Below are positions 5,867-14,617 of a DNA stretch of 64,000 nt, piece by piece. Under the pieces are notes generated by a model. The model searched no databases. It was not told the origin of the DNA and saw nothing but the letters and a program-made list of their open reading frames with translations. The stretch's first letter is position 1. Every line of letters starts with the position of its first letter. The DNA is taken from assembly GCA_964446585.1 (NCBI GenBank), contig CAYUPI010000012.1, forward strand, positions 1 through 64,000, given 5' to 3'. Origin of the DNA: CAYUPI01 sp964446585. GTDB lineage: Bacteria; Verrucomicrobiota; Verrucomicrobiia; Limisphaerales; UBA8199. A program made the translations under genes and the position numbers.

Positions 5867-8419
5867 TCAATCCTTGAGCTTCAAAAGTTTCGCCACAAAT
5901 TCAGCCGGCAAGCCGCTCGACTGGATAGTGGCGCGCGCGGATTTGTCGTCCACGCGCAACCATTGCCGGGCGGCTTTTTCGAGCGCATCGCTTTGCTTGG
6001 ATGGATCAGCCAGCGAAGCCGCCCAGTTCCAGGCAAGCTGCGGCTCGCTATCGGCCGCGCTGTCCACAAATTGTTTGGCGGCGGCTTCGCGGGTTGCGCC
6101 TGCAGGCAGGTTGCTCAGCCAGGCAGAGGCGGACTTGGGGTCATCCTTGGCCCAGCATTTCATCAGCGTTTCGCCTGCTTGTTCGCGCACGTCGCCCTCA
6201 GGAAAGGTTTGGATCCAGGAGGCGGTGTAGGCCGTGTCCGCGCCGACCATGCTTGAGATGACGGCTTTCATGCCGCGCTCCTGTTCATTTCCTGCGAGTT
6301 GTGAGACGAATTTTGCGGCGTCCTGAGGGGATTGGGAAGCCCAGGCGCCCAGCACACTGGCCATCGCGCCCGCGCGGCCATCGCCCGCCGGCATGGTTTG
6401 GACCCAATTCAACGCGGTGGCTGGATCACTTTTGGCCCAGGTGCCAGCGATGCGCCGGGTGAGTTCGTCGCGGCTTTGGCCTTCCGGCAAGGCGCCCGCG
6501 AATTTCGCGGCCGCTTCGGGATCGCGGCCAGACCAATTGGCAATGATGTTTTCCAGCATGTGCTGGCGCGCGGCATCGGCTGGAAGGTTGACGGCGAAGT
6601 CGGCCGCCTCTTTTGGGTCGCGCCAGGTCCACTGACCGGCCAGCTCGTTGAACATCTGGTCGCGGAGCGCGCCCGAGGGCAGACCCTTGGCGAAATCGGC
6701 GGCGCCTTTAATGTCGTTGTTGATCCATTGATTGCTGATGCGTTGCAGGGCAGTGTTGCGACTCTGACCCTCGGGCAGTTGGTTTACCCAAGCGAGCGCC
6801 CCTTCGAAATCTGTGTCGGCCCAACGCTCGGCCAATTGACCGACCAAACCGATTTGGTTTTGGCCCGCCGGCAAAATGGAGACGTATTCCGCGGCGGTCT
6901 GCGGCGAGTTCTCCGCCATATTCCACAACACATTTTGGATAGTGTCTCGCTGAACTGCCGGGTTAGGAACGCTTTTGAGCCAATCGAGCGCGGCCTTGGG
7001 ATCGCGATCGGCCCATTCGCGGGCAAGCTGACCGATGGCACTATTGCGAGTTGGGCCGCCGGGCAAGGTCATGGCAAAATTAGCAGCGGCCTGCGGATCG
7101 AGCTGGGCCCAGCCGGCGAGGGCGCCACTGATCGCCTGGTTGCGGCCGGCGGTATCGGTCAAGGACTGGGCCAGGGCCAAAGCGTTTTGTGGTTCGCGCT
7201 GGGCGTACTCGTTAAAGACTTGCTGGAAGGCCCAGGAGCGGCGCTCGTCGGCATGCACGTTTTGGAGGGCGGACGCGGCGGCGGCGGGATCGGTGGAGGA
7301 CAACCCTTGAGCATAAGCAATCTGGCCGAGAGTTTTCTCACGTGCGTCGGTGCGAGAGTCGGTCCAGGAGCGCAGGGCGTCCAAGTCGCGGTTGGCCAAA
7401 TTTCCAAGAACATTGCCCAGGGCCTCCTCGCGCTGTTGGCCGGGCGGCACCAGATCGAGCACGCGCATGGCAGCCGCCGGATCCTGCCCGCTGAGCGTCT
7501 GGACGGCATTGAGTACGGAACGGCGTTTGCGAACGTTTTCCGGTTGCGACTGCAGCCAACTCACGGCGGCGTCCGCGTCCTGGGTCATCCACTTTTGCAG
7601 CACATTTCCGAGAGCGCCCTCGCCTGGAAAGCCATAGCCATAGCGTGAACCGCTGCGGTCGTTTTTTAGAGCCAGCTCGGCCGCCTGTTTGGGATCGCTT
7701 TCCGCCAGGGTGGTGATGATCTGATCCCGAATCCAGCGCCGTTGATACATTGGCGCGCTGTTGAGCTTCTCGAGGGCCTTCTTTGGATCGCCTTCCGCCA
7801 GGCCTTGCAGCGCCGAGCCGAGGAAGTTCTGGCGCTCCTGGCCTCGCGGTTGCTTCTCAATCCAGGCCATGGCCGCCTCGGGATCGCGTTTGGCCCATTC
7901 CTGCACGGCCTGAGAAATTGCCTGTTGCCGGTCCGAACGGTTCTTGAGGGATTGACCATACGCCAGCACAGCCATGGGATCGGCTTCCGCCCACTTCTGA
8001 AGAAGCTGGTACCGAAAATTGTACCACTCCTGCCGGGGCAGGATCTTCTCGGCCATGGCCAAAGCGTTTGATGCATCATTGGGAGAAATCGAACGGGCGA
8101 GGTCTCTCATCTGGTCCCATTTCTTGCGCCAGGGACCTGAGTTGAGCTTTCGGAGCTGCGCCGCGAAGTCATTAGTGTCCAGCGAAGGAAAGGCTGTGGG
8201 GTCGGAAACGTGCCTGGTGGGTCGAGGCGCTTGACGGGTTGTTGAAGCGGCGATGGAGCTTGTGGAGGGTTGCAAAGTCGCCTGCGCCGCTTTTCGACCC
8301 GCGATGTAGCCACCAGCAGCACCAAGAGCCAGCACCGCGATCAGAGGAAGGGCGACGCGCATAGCATTCGTGAAAATCGAGGTCTGAAAGAACAATGACA
8401 TCTGACGGTTGGAACACAA
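5867..8419 (-). CDS. Membrane-anchored alpha-solenoid repeat protein (850 aa)
   Basis: A protein made almost wholly of about 20 degenerate repeats of 30-40 residues. Each contains a W-A-x-x-D-P-x-x-A-x-x-W/F-hydrophobic core followed by LP-x-G-x-x-R (for example WAKRDPEAAMAWI, WADRDPKAALDWL, WSGRDPEAAAKFA). The N-terminus has one membrane segment (about residues 18-38, ending GYIAGRKA) with a short basic lead, so the solenoid is probably outside the cytoplasmic membrane. The pattern suggests a TPR/HEAT-like superhelix for protein binding; no enzyme motif is present. Similar WAxxDPxAA repeat proteins are common in Verrucomicrobiota without known function. The start at 8419 is tentative; a downstream ATG at about 8401 would also keep the membrane segment. 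Confidence 0.8.
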   Translation of the reverse strand: MCSNRQMSLFFQTSIFTNAMRVALPLIAVLALGAAGGYIAGRKAAQATLQPSTSSIAASTTRQAPRPTRHVSDPTAFPSLDTNDFAAQLRKLNSGPWRKKWDQMRDLARSISPNDASNALAMAEKILPRQEWYNFRYQLLQKWAEADPMAVLAYGQSLKNRSDRQQAISQAVQEWAKRDPEAAMAWIEKQPRGQERQNFLGSALQGLAEGDPKKALEKLNSAPMYQRRWIRDQIITTLAESDPKQAAELALKNDRSGSRYGYGFPGEGALGNVLQKWMTQDADAAVSWLQSQPENVRKRRSVLNAVQTLSGQDPAAAMRVLDLVPPGQQREEALGNVLGNLANRDLDALRSWTDSRTDAREKTLGQIAYAQGLSSTDPAAAASALQNVHADERRSWAFQQVFNEYAQREPQNALALAQSLTDTAGRNQAISGALAGWAQLDPQAAANFAMTLPGGPTRNSAIGQLAREWADRDPKAALDWLKSVPNPAVQRDTIQNVLWNMAENSPQTAAEYVSILPAGQNQIGLVGQLAERWADTDFEGALAWVNQLPEGQSRNTALQRISNQWINNDIKGAADFAKGLPSGALRDQMFNELAGQWTWRDPKEAADFAVNLPADAARQHMLENIIANWSGRDPEAAAKFAGALPEGQSRDELTRRIAGTWAKSDPATALNWVQTMPAGDGRAGAMASVLGAWASQSPQDAAKFVSQLAGNEQERGMKAVISSMVGADTAYTASWIQTFPEGDVREQAGETLMKCWAKDDPKSASAWLSNLPAGATREAAAKQFVDSAADSEPQLAWNWAASLADPSKQSDALEKAARQWLRVDDKSARATIQSSGLPAEFVAKLLKLKD

Positions 8420-8461
8420 GCCCTTTAGGAATTGGTAAGGACCTTGCTATACAACCCCACC

Positions 8462-8680
8462 ATGGAAGCTCTATGTGGCGCAATCGTTCGGGATGGCGAT
8501 GAAATTCTGATCGCCGTGCCCGAAAATAAGACAGTGGATTTCTATAATTACCTCCGCGGCTTTGGTTATTGCTTCACCGTCCACTGCGGCGGATTATGCG
8601 AAGACAACGTGTTTTCCTTTCCTGAAAACGAAGACATCGAAAAGCTGCGGGCGATCGTCAGAAGTTTCGGGCTCATTTAG
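8462..8680 (+). CDS. Small hypothetical protein (72 aa)
   Basis: The function is not recognised. This is a 72-residue acidic soluble protein with three cysteines in a CxVHCGGLC-like stretch. The ATG at 8462 is preferred over the upstream GTG at 8432 because it follows a better-defined 5' region. The gene lies between two minus-strand genes, and its 3' end overlaps the apparent C-terminal extension of the broken sigma-factor gene at 8594-9286. That supports the idea that the sigma gene originally stopped earlier and that this small gene is genuine. Confidence 0.45.
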   Translation: MEALCGAIVRDGDEILIAVPENKTVDFYNYLRGFGYCFTVHCGGLCEDNVFSFPENEDIEKLRAIVRSFGLI

Positions 8681-9286
8681 GCTGGGCGAGCATCGGAAGG
8701 AAACTGCATATGAGGGCGGCCTGGTGCCTCCGATTTCCTGGTAGAGCCAGGCCCGCGTGTGAGCCCAGTAGTAGGCGGCCGAGCGCGCAGAAATTCCTAT
8801 CGCCTGGGCGGTTTCTTCGACCGACATGCCGACGAAATAACGTAGCTTGACAACTTCGGCTTGTACACGGTTCTGGGCGGCGAGCTTATCCAATGCCTCG
8901 TGTATCGCCAATAGTTGTGTGTCGTCTTTGCTTGGCGCGGCACCTTCCATCTCCTCAAGATCCACGTGAGCCGCCCCGCCACCATGTCGCTGCGCGCCTT
9001 TCCGGCGGGCGCTCTCGATGAGAATCCGCCGCATTGCCTCGGCGGCAGCCGCGAAAAAATGGGAGCGTCCGTGCCATTCCTGATTTTGGTTGCCAACCAA
9101 TCGAAGTCAGGCTTCATGGACCAGCGCAGTGGGTTGAAGGGTATGTCCGGGAGCCTCCTTGGCCATTTTGGCGGCGGCCAGTCGCCGCAGCTCATCATAG
9201 ACCAAAGGCAGCAGTTCCTCGGCGGCCTTCGGATCGCCTTGCTGAGCCGCCTCGAGGATACGCGTAACGTCGCCCACGCGTCCCAC
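8594..9286 (-). pseudogene. ECF sigma factor gene interrupted by an in-frame TGA
   Basis: The reading frame gives an ECF sigma factor of the Sigma70_ECF/TIGR02999 type: GDVTRILEAAQQGDPKAAEE, LLPLVYDELRRLAAAKMA, HTLQPTALVHEA, a stop at 9107-9109, then LRLVGNQNQEW, AEAMRRILIESARRK and the sigma-4 part VVKLRYFVGMSVEETA. The intact paralogue at 23245-23820 has HEAWLRL at the same place, so the stop is a TGG-to-TGA change with no frameshift. The start is GTG at 9286 or 9277. The C-terminus runs about 40 residues beyond the family end. Production of a split or readthrough product is possible, but loss of function is more likely. It sits downstream of the six-Cys/beta-helix genes. Confidence 0.85.
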
Positions 9287-9435
9287 TTTAAGCCAGGCTT
9301 ACTTGCCGACAACCCAAAAAAGAGGAGTTGAAACAGCGCGGCTTGGCACACCTGGAAAGTGACCTGCGGCTGGAGGACCTGCTGTCCGCCGGCTTGTCAG
9401 CAATCCACATGGATCCACTGCGTGCTATGGCGCGG

Positions 9436-9675
9436 CTACAGCCCGTGGCAGGCGTGATTGCAGACGTTGTGGCAACGCTTCAAGCCGAGGAAACACCCTT
9501 GCAGACACCGTTCGACGCATTGCTTGTACGCTGAAGACTGGCCCTGTGCCCTGCTGGGCACACCGAATATCGCCAGCGCTATGCCGGCAATGCCCACCCC
9601 GAATCGGAGCAACGCTTGACGGCGTGTGACGGATCGGGCAAGGCCTTTGGTGAGTTCATCGAATGTGTTGTTCAT
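9436..9675 (-). CDS. Tat-exported six-cysteine small protein A (79 aa)
   Basis: A short secreted protein. The N-terminal MNNTFDELTKGLARSVTRRQ leader carries a twin arginine followed by a hydrophobic stretch (FGVGIAGIALAIFG) and a likely cleavage site after SRAQG. The mature part of about 35 residues has six cysteines spaced C-x3-C-x3-C-x6-C-x3-C-x3-C. Such spacing places the cysteines on the same faces of two short helices, suggesting a disulfide-stapled or metal-binding helical hairpin. The ATG at 9675 is chosen because AGGAACCT lies just upstream and because the leader then aligns with the two paralogues at 19521 and 19880. It follows the beta-helix gene by 64 bases and is probably cotranscribed. 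Function unknown. Confidence 0.8.
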   Translation of the reverse strand: MNNTFDELTKGLARSVTRRQALLRFGVGIAGIALAIFGVPSRAQGQSSAYKQCVERCLQGCFLGLKRCHNVCNHACHGL

Positions 9676-9739
9676 AGGTTCCTTTTTGTTTTGTTCTTCT
9701 TTTCTTTTTTTGTTTCGCTTTTTGTTCTCCATCAACCAC

Positions 9740-10822
9740 TCAGAAGCATAGGTCTGCGTTATGATCTACCAGTGTGACCCCTCCAACGATGACATCGTTA
9801 TTGCCGCAATCTTTGATCACAAGCCCATGCTGGGAGCCGCTGATGACGATGTTGTCGTGCGTGGTCGGTGTCCAGGCCGGCAGCGGGTTGAAGAACGTGG
9901 TATCGCCAAACAGTTGCATGTCATATAACCCATTGTTCGAGGCGGCGTTGTTGATGAGCAGGTTGTGATTTGAGCCGTCGGTCAGGACATAGCCCATCCA
10001 GTAGTTGTCTTTGGAGACGTTGTCCACCGCGACCCAGCGCGTGCCTCCGGGCCGACCACCCTCGGTTCGGCCTGAGATAATGAACCAGCCGTCGGGCACT
10101 TTGCAGAATTCAATGCCACCGAGGCAGCCGGAAACCGTATTGCCTGTCAGCTCGCCTTGCTCGGCGCAGCCCATGAAGCCGTTTACCGCGCCGGAGATGA
10201 CATTGCCGATCACCCGGGCGTGCCGGCCATTCAGCACATCAATGCCGTCCACCCAGGTGATGGGATCGGCCGGATCGAGCCAGCGCGTGCTCGCGGTGAT
10301 GGTGTTGCGGATGATAGCGACGTCATCGCCGCGTTGAACGACGACACCGAACTGAAACTCGGTGATGGAATTGCCGGCCACGCGCACGCGCGGGGCATCC
10401 TCAATCAGCACGGCGCAATTGGCGGTCTGGCCCGCCGGTGGCCGGAACTGCAGTCCGCGCACGGTCACGTCATGGGTTCCTTTGACGTTGAGGGTAGCGC
10501 GAATTTCAACCGGCGTGAGGGTGGCATCAAATGGGCTGAGCCCCGGTGAGGCGGAAGTCCCGCAGACGAGCACGGCGCCGGATTCACCAAGGATCGAAAC
10601 GGGCTGCGTGACCAGGACGCTGCCGGACTCGACGTGAAGTCCCGCCTTGACGATGACCGTGCCGCCCGCGCCCGCGGCTGCCAGCGCGGCGGCAAGCCCG
10701 TCCACCGAGCCGGCTGCCAGCGCGACTTTTTTTGGCGCGGCCAGCAACGGGTTCGTCGTGGCCATGACTGCCGCGAACATCAACAAACCCGCGGAAGGTT
10801 TCAGGATGGATTGAGGTTTCAT
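9740..10822 (-). CDS. Secreted parallel beta-helix (NosD/pectate-lyase-like fold) protein
   Basis: A signal peptide (MKPQSILKPSAGLLMFAAVM...NPLLAA) is followed by a periodic right-handed beta-helix: short strands with turns such as VTVRGLQF, VRVAGNSITEF, VAIIRNTITAS, ARVIGNVISGA and GELTGNTVSGC, each rung about 20-25 residues. This is the NosD/CASH fold used for polysaccharide binding or lysis, or for surface display. No catalytic triad of a known lyase family is obvious, so enzymatic activity is not claimed. The true start is the ATG at 10822; the open frame extends upstream through a broken gene but lacks a signal peptide there. The small Tat protein A follows directly. Confidence 0.8.
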   Translation of the reverse strand: MKPQSILKPSAGLLMFAAVMATTNPLLAAPKKVALAAGSVDGLAAALAAAGAGGTVIVKAGLHVESGSVLVTQPVSILGESGAVLVCGTSASPGLSPFDATLTPVEIRATLNVKGTHDVTVRGLQFRPPAGQTANCAVLIEDAPRVRVAGNSITEFQFGVVVQRGDDVAIIRNTITASTRWLDPADPITWVDGIDVLNGRHARVIGNVISGAVNGFMGCAEQGELTGNTVSGCLGGIEFCKVPDGWFIISGRTEGGRPGGTRWVAVDNVSKDNYWMGYVLTDGSNHNLLINNAASNNGLYDMQLFGDTTFFNPLPAWTPTTHDNIVISGSQHGLVIKDCGNNDVIVGGVTLVDHNADLCF

Positions 10823-10926
10823 TTTGTGTGCCTTTCTGTTCTCAGGTAATAGCATTCTGCTCTGAGTTTGTTTTTTTGTTATTCCGCTGCCGTTTTCGTT
10901 GACGGAAATCATTTGCATGGTTTCTC

Positions 10927-11159
10927 TCAGTGGCGGGCTTTCTTCCAAACCAAGCAAGCGGCCAGCAAGCAGGTGATGGTGATCAAAAGGCCCCACGGCG
11001 AGATGGCTTGAATGAAGCTCACCAAATACCGCATCGCCGCCGGCAATTGGCCGTCGCGCTCGACCACCGGTCGGCGAGGACCGGCACCACTTTGCCCAGC
11101 GCGAAATAGATAAGGGCCAGCGCCACAAGAGCTGCGCTGACGATGGATCGTGTTTTCAT
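10927..11159 (-). pseudogene. Small two-helix membrane gene with a frameshift
   Basis: From the ATG at 11159 the frame reads MKTRSIVSAALVALALIYFA, then LGKVVPVLADRWSSATAN, and soon hits a stop. Shifting frame by one base at about 11045 continues as LPAAMRYLVSFIQAIS, then WGLLITITCLLAACLVW and KKARH with a stop at 10927-10929. Together these make an approximately 77-aa protein of two membrane segments joined by a short loop. The VVPVLAD...LPAAMRYLVSF phrasing recalls the membrane segments of GspF/PilC type II secretion proteins, but the piece is too short to assign. It is read as a frameshifted gene, or a sequencing error in a real small gene, upstream of the beta-helix gene. Confidence 0.6.
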
Positions 11160-11306
11160 GGTTTCATTCCTGGTTGCAATTTGAGGGCGCTCCGGCGCGA
11201 ATTGTCGTTTCTACCAGTCAGTGCGATGCAGCGGGGCGGTTTGAGCCAAAAATCTTTCGTAGCAGCCGACCTCTCTAAGTGTTGGGGAGCTGGAATTTGG
11301 AACTTT

Positions 11307-14021
11307 TCATTTCGCATCTCCGTTCTTTCTCTGCGCCAGTTGGCTAACGAGCGCTCTCAAATCCGCCAGGTTCTCCTTCAATTCCGCGAGTTCCGCTTGC
11401 TTCTGTTGCAGTTCCGTCCGTTGCTCCTCCACTTTCTGATTCAACCCCTGAATCGCCGCCAGCGCCACTCCGTCCGGGTCCACCGTGGTGATCGTCTGGT
11501 CGCTCCCGCCCAGGCTGAACGCGGCGTAAAAATCCTGCGCCGTCGGTCCGAGGTGAGAACCGTCGTTCATCGTTTTGTAATTCCAGCGCGAAATGGGAAG
11601 CGCCGCCACCTTGTCCAGGATCTCACGTGGTGAGACGGCGGTGAAGTTCTCTTTGGCGTTGCGGTCGCTCGTGGTGACGAAGGCCGTGGCCGACACGCCG
11701 CCGTCCACGTGCAGTTTGTTGGTCGGGGTGACATTGCCGATGCTGACGTTGCCGCTGGTCCAGAGCCGCATCACTTCGTTGTTGTTCACGCGCAGCTGCA
11801 ATTCGTGATTGCTCGTCGTGCCGAAGATGCCGCGATTCTGGTTGACGTCGGCTTCAAGCTGAACTTCGACACGCGTGGCCGAAGTGGTTCCGCCCGGACC
11901 GGCCAGGGCCAGAAAGGTGGCGCGCTGGTTGGCGCCGGAATTTTCCACGGCGATTTTCGTTGGTGACCCGTTGATGGTACCCGTGCCGAGCGTTGTGCCG
12001 ACGTGCAGCGTGTGGAGCGGTTGGTTCAAGCCAATGCCTACGCCGCCCGTGGCGCGCAGGAGAAACTGATTGGCGCCGGTGGTGGCGAAATCGGTGTCCG
12101 TCGAGTCGGCCCAGACGAACGAGCCGGTGTGGGTGGCCCTGGCGCGATGTCCGGCGGCGAAACTGTTTGTGCCAGCCGCATTGAGATCGCCCCCGGCAAT
12201 GGCCGCGTAGCTTGCGTTCGACAAAATCGTGTTGTCGTAGCCCCCGCCGATGGTTGCGCCGAAAGCGCCTGGCTGAATCGTGTTGACGGCGCCACCGCCG
12301 ATAGTCGAGTAGGCACTGTTTGTTTGGATCAGGTTGTAGTCACCTCCACCAATAAATGACCAACTGGCGTCGCTTTGAATTGTGTTTGGCCAGCCCCCAC
12401 CAATCGCGGACCATCCCGCTTCGATCACGTTCCCCGCCCCTCCGGCGATGGTCGAGGCGTCGCCCGATACCCGGTTCGCGTGGCCACCGCCAATCGTTCC
12501 GTTGCGAACAGTCACCGAATTACTGCACGTTCCCGGCGCCGCGCCGCAATTGGCCACTCCGCCGCCCGCGATGGTTGCGCCATAAACTCCCGGGGCAACA
12601 TAATTGGCAGGATGTCCGCCAATGACATTGGGGCCGTTGGTGTTTGGCTCCAGCCGCCACAATCGTTTGTTATTCGCTTTGAACTCCAGCGCCTGATCGT
12701 CCGTCGTGCCGATGAACTGTGTACCGGGCATGGTACCGTTGTTGCCGGTGGTTTTCCAGGCGTTGTCCAGCGCGGCTGATGGCACCGTGCCGCTGGCGAG
12801 ATTCGCGGCATTCAGGTTCGTCAACCCTGAACCGTTGCCTAAGAGACTGGCAGCCGAAAGGCCCGCGGCTGCATTGAGGCGGATGGTTTCAACGCCAGTC
12901 ACGGTACTTAAGCGCAATTCACCATTGCCGGCGCCATCATCTCCCACGAGGCGCACGGTGTTGGCGGAATTGACGTTCTTGACATCAAGCACGCCGCCGC
13001 GGCCGGTGGCGTCGTTGCGGGCGGCCAAGGTGACGCGCTCCGCGCCGTTGTCATAAAAGCCGGCCCAGGCGGCGGGGGTCGAAGCATCGTACTGGGAGCG
13101 CAAATCCATTGAAACGCTGTTACTCCGATTGTTACAGAGCAAGCGCCCGCCTCCGATGTTGTCACCAAAAAGCCGCACCCCGGGGAGATTGGTCCCCCCT
13201 TGATACAGAACCAACGCGCCTCCCGAGGAGTTGTTGGCGCTCAAGCTGGCGGCAAGATTGTTGCTCGCGGTGCTGTCGAACAGCAAAAGCTCGCCCCAAG
13301 TGCTCCCCCAGAGCCTGATCTGTTCTAAACCGTCGGAGCCGTAAGTTCTGATACTGCTGCCGTTCCCCGAGAGGCTGATGGCCGGTATGTTCAAGGCCGT
13401 GTTCGCATAAAAGACATCCAACTGCCCAGAGACATTCGAATGACCCAGCGCGATGACATCCGCCAATTGCGCCGACCCAACCGAGTTATTGTTCAAAGCC
13501 CCGCCGTTCAGATTGCTCAATCCGCTGCCGTTCCCGGTGAAGCTGTTGGCGGCGTTGTTGAAGTTGACCGCGTTCGAATACGTGCCCCCCAATCCGGCGG
13601 CCGAAACGGTGCCGGAGAGGTTGCTGGCGGTGATGGCGTAGGGCGTGGGCGTGATTCTCTGCCTCGGCGAGAGAGTGGTGAATGCGCCGCCGCTGTTTGT
13701 GCGCACGCCGATTTCCAGCCAGCGGTCCGCGCCGGGAAAGTTCGCGCCGAGATCGAGGGTGGTGGAGAAGAGTCCGTTGGTCACGCCCACGGCGGCATTG
13801 GTGACCGGCCCCGCAACGGCACCGCCGCCGCTGCTCGCGCCGAAGACCGTGAAGGTGAGGTCGTAAACGCCGTTGGTCGCGTTGCCGCCGACGACCAACC
13901 GGCCCTGGTAGGTGAAGGCGGTGCCCTGGGCGAAAGTGGAAAGTGGAAAGCGGGAAGTGGAAAGCCCGAACAACAGGAGCCCGGCAGCTTTGATGAGTTG
14001 GAGTGTGGATTTGGTTTTCAT
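11307..14021 (-). CDS. S74-chaperone 'tail fiber' surface protein 1 (904 aa)
   Basis: A signal peptide ending STFAQ is followed by an N-terminal module starting AFTYQGRLVVGG and ending RQRITPTPYAITASNL, shared with the next two genes. Then come glycine/asparagine-rich beta repeats, a block of YadA-like left-handed beta-roll repeats (TIGGGHANRVSGDAS, AIGGGWPN, FIGGGDYN), and a C-terminal peptidase S74 intramolecular chaperone (TSDRNAKENFTAVSPREILD, NYKTM, GPTAQDFYAAF) with a coiled-coil tail. In this family the Ser of SDxxxK and the Lys drive autocleavage after trimer assembly. The protein is probably a trimeric secreted or surface fibre. It is the last gene of a four-gene operon; the ATG at 14021 starts the signal peptide. 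Confidence 0.85.
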   Translation of the reverse strand: MKTKSTLQLIKAAGLLLFGLSTSRFPLSTFAQGTAFTYQGRLVVGGNATNGVYDLTFTVFGASSGGGAVAGPVTNAAVGVTNGLFSTTLDLGANFPGADRWLEIGVRTNSGGAFTTLSPRQRITPTPYAITASNLSGTVSAAGLGGTYSNAVNFNNAANSFTGNGSGLSNLNGGALNNNSVGSAQLADVIALGHSNVSGQLDVFYANTALNIPAISLSGNGSSIRTYGSDGLEQIRLWGSTWGELLLFDSTASNNLAASLSANNSSGGALVLYQGGTNLPGVRLFGDNIGGGRLLCNNRSNSVSMDLRSQYDASTPAAWAGFYDNGAERVTLAARNDATGRGGVLDVKNVNSANTVRLVGDDGAGNGELRLSTVTGVETIRLNAAAGLSAASLLGNGSGLTNLNAANLASGTVPSAALDNAWKTTGNNGTMPGTQFIGTTDDQALEFKANNKRLWRLEPNTNGPNVIGGHPANYVAPGVYGATIAGGGVANCGAAPGTCSNSVTVRNGTIGGGHANRVSGDASTIAGGAGNVIEAGWSAIGGGWPNTIQSDASWSFIGGGDYNLIQTNSAYSTIGGGAVNTIQPGAFGATIGGGYDNTILSNASYAAIAGGDLNAAGTNSFAAGHRARATHTGSFVWADSTDTDFATTGANQFLLRATGGVGIGLNQPLHTLHVGTTLGTGTINGSPTKIAVENSGANQRATFLALAGPGGTTSATRVEVQLEADVNQNRGIFGTTSNHELQLRVNNNEVMRLWTSGNVSIGNVTPTNKLHVDGGVSATAFVTTSDRNAKENFTAVSPREILDKVAALPISRWNYKTMNDGSHLGPTAQDFYAAFSLGGSDQTITTVDPDGVALAAIQGLNQKVEEQRTELQQKQAELAELKENLADLRALVSQLAQRKNGDAK

Positions 14022-14062
14022 TCGTGGTGCCGGGTCGAGTTTTCGAGGGTGCGTAACCTGAA

Positions 14063-14617
14063 TCACGGGCTCTTCAACCGATAAAAGCGGTTGCCGCTCG
14101 GTGGATTGACGATGACATATTTGATCGTGCCGTTGTCGGTGGGAACGGTGATGACATTGCTCCAGTTCACTGAGGCGACACTGTTTGAATTTTGTTGAAG
14201 TGAGAAGCCCGTCGAAGGCGAAGGCCAGGAGATCATTGCAGTGTTCGTGCTCGTGAGCGAGATGGCGAGCAACGGCGCGCCGGGCGCTTGCACGGCGGCG
14301 ATGAGTCCCCAAAATCCGCCATCCACTGCGTAATTTCCGCCCGACATTCTGCCCGCGTCGGGTTGGCCGACGGTACCGCTGACGGAATACACGCCGCCCG
14401 TGCTCGTGCCGCCGCCCCCGTCTATCGTAAACCAATCTATGCTGAGGGTTTGGGCGTGGGTTGGAGCCGGGAGCAGAAGCACCAAGCACCAAGCACCAAA
14501 CACCAAGGTAACTCCAAGTTTCAAACTCCAAACGCGCGCGCGCGACGGGAGCGGCTCTTGAGGTTTGGTGTTTGAGATTTCTCTGGAGCTTGGTTGTTGG
14601 AATTTGGATTTTTTCAT
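14063..14617 (-). CDS. Small secreted beta-domain protein (184 aa)
   Basis: A signal peptide (LVFGAWCLVLLLPAPTHAQ) is followed by TLSIDWFTIDGGGG, then SGTVGQPDAGRMSGGNYAVD and FWGLIAAVQ, and a C-terminal FN3-like strand set ISWPSPSTGFSLQQN...FYRLKSP. This compact secreted module is frequent in Verrucomicrobiota; it has no known function. The start ATG overlaps the stop of the upstream gene (ATGA at 14614-14617), so translation is probably coupled, and the next gene begins 41 bases downstream. The long polar N-terminal region before the signal peptide is encoded by a low-complexity CACCAA/TTTGG-type repeat, so the real start could be further downstream. Confidence 0.75.
   Translation of the reverse strand: MKKSKFQQPSSREISNTKPQEPLPSRARVWSLKLGVTLVFGAWCLVLLLPAPTHAQTLSIDWFTIDGGGGTSTGGVYSVSGTVGQPDAGRMSGGNYAVDGGFWGLIAAVQAPGAPLLAISLTSTNTAMISWPSPSTGFSLQQNSNSVASVNWSNVITVPTDNGTIKYVIVNPPSGNRFYRLKSP
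14465..14605. repeat. Low-complexity CACCAA / TTTGGTG inverted repeat
   Basis: Copies of CACCAAGCACCAA and AACTCCAAG run up to about 14535, and the complementary CTTGAGGTTTGGTGTTTG and GGAATTTGG follow to about 14605. The block lies inside the 5' end of the small secreted-protein gene and encodes its pre-signal residues. Similar phrases recur at 11288-11310 (GCTGGAATTTGGAACTTTTC). It is a dispersed repeat, not a tandem array. Confidence 0.6.

Noticed and set aside
6332..7648. 438-aa open frame on the + strand
   Set aside because: It is antisense to the solenoid repeat gene; its regularity follows from the repeats and the GC-rich codon positions of that gene.
9107..9109. TGA as a recoded tryptophan codon
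   Set aside because: TGA is used as an ordinary stop in several neighbouring genes (for example 14614-14616 and 43192-43194), so a nonsense change is simpler.
13440..14084. Long + strand frame opposite fibre protein 1
   Set aside because: Shadow of the repetitive Gly/Ala-rich coding strand with no family features.
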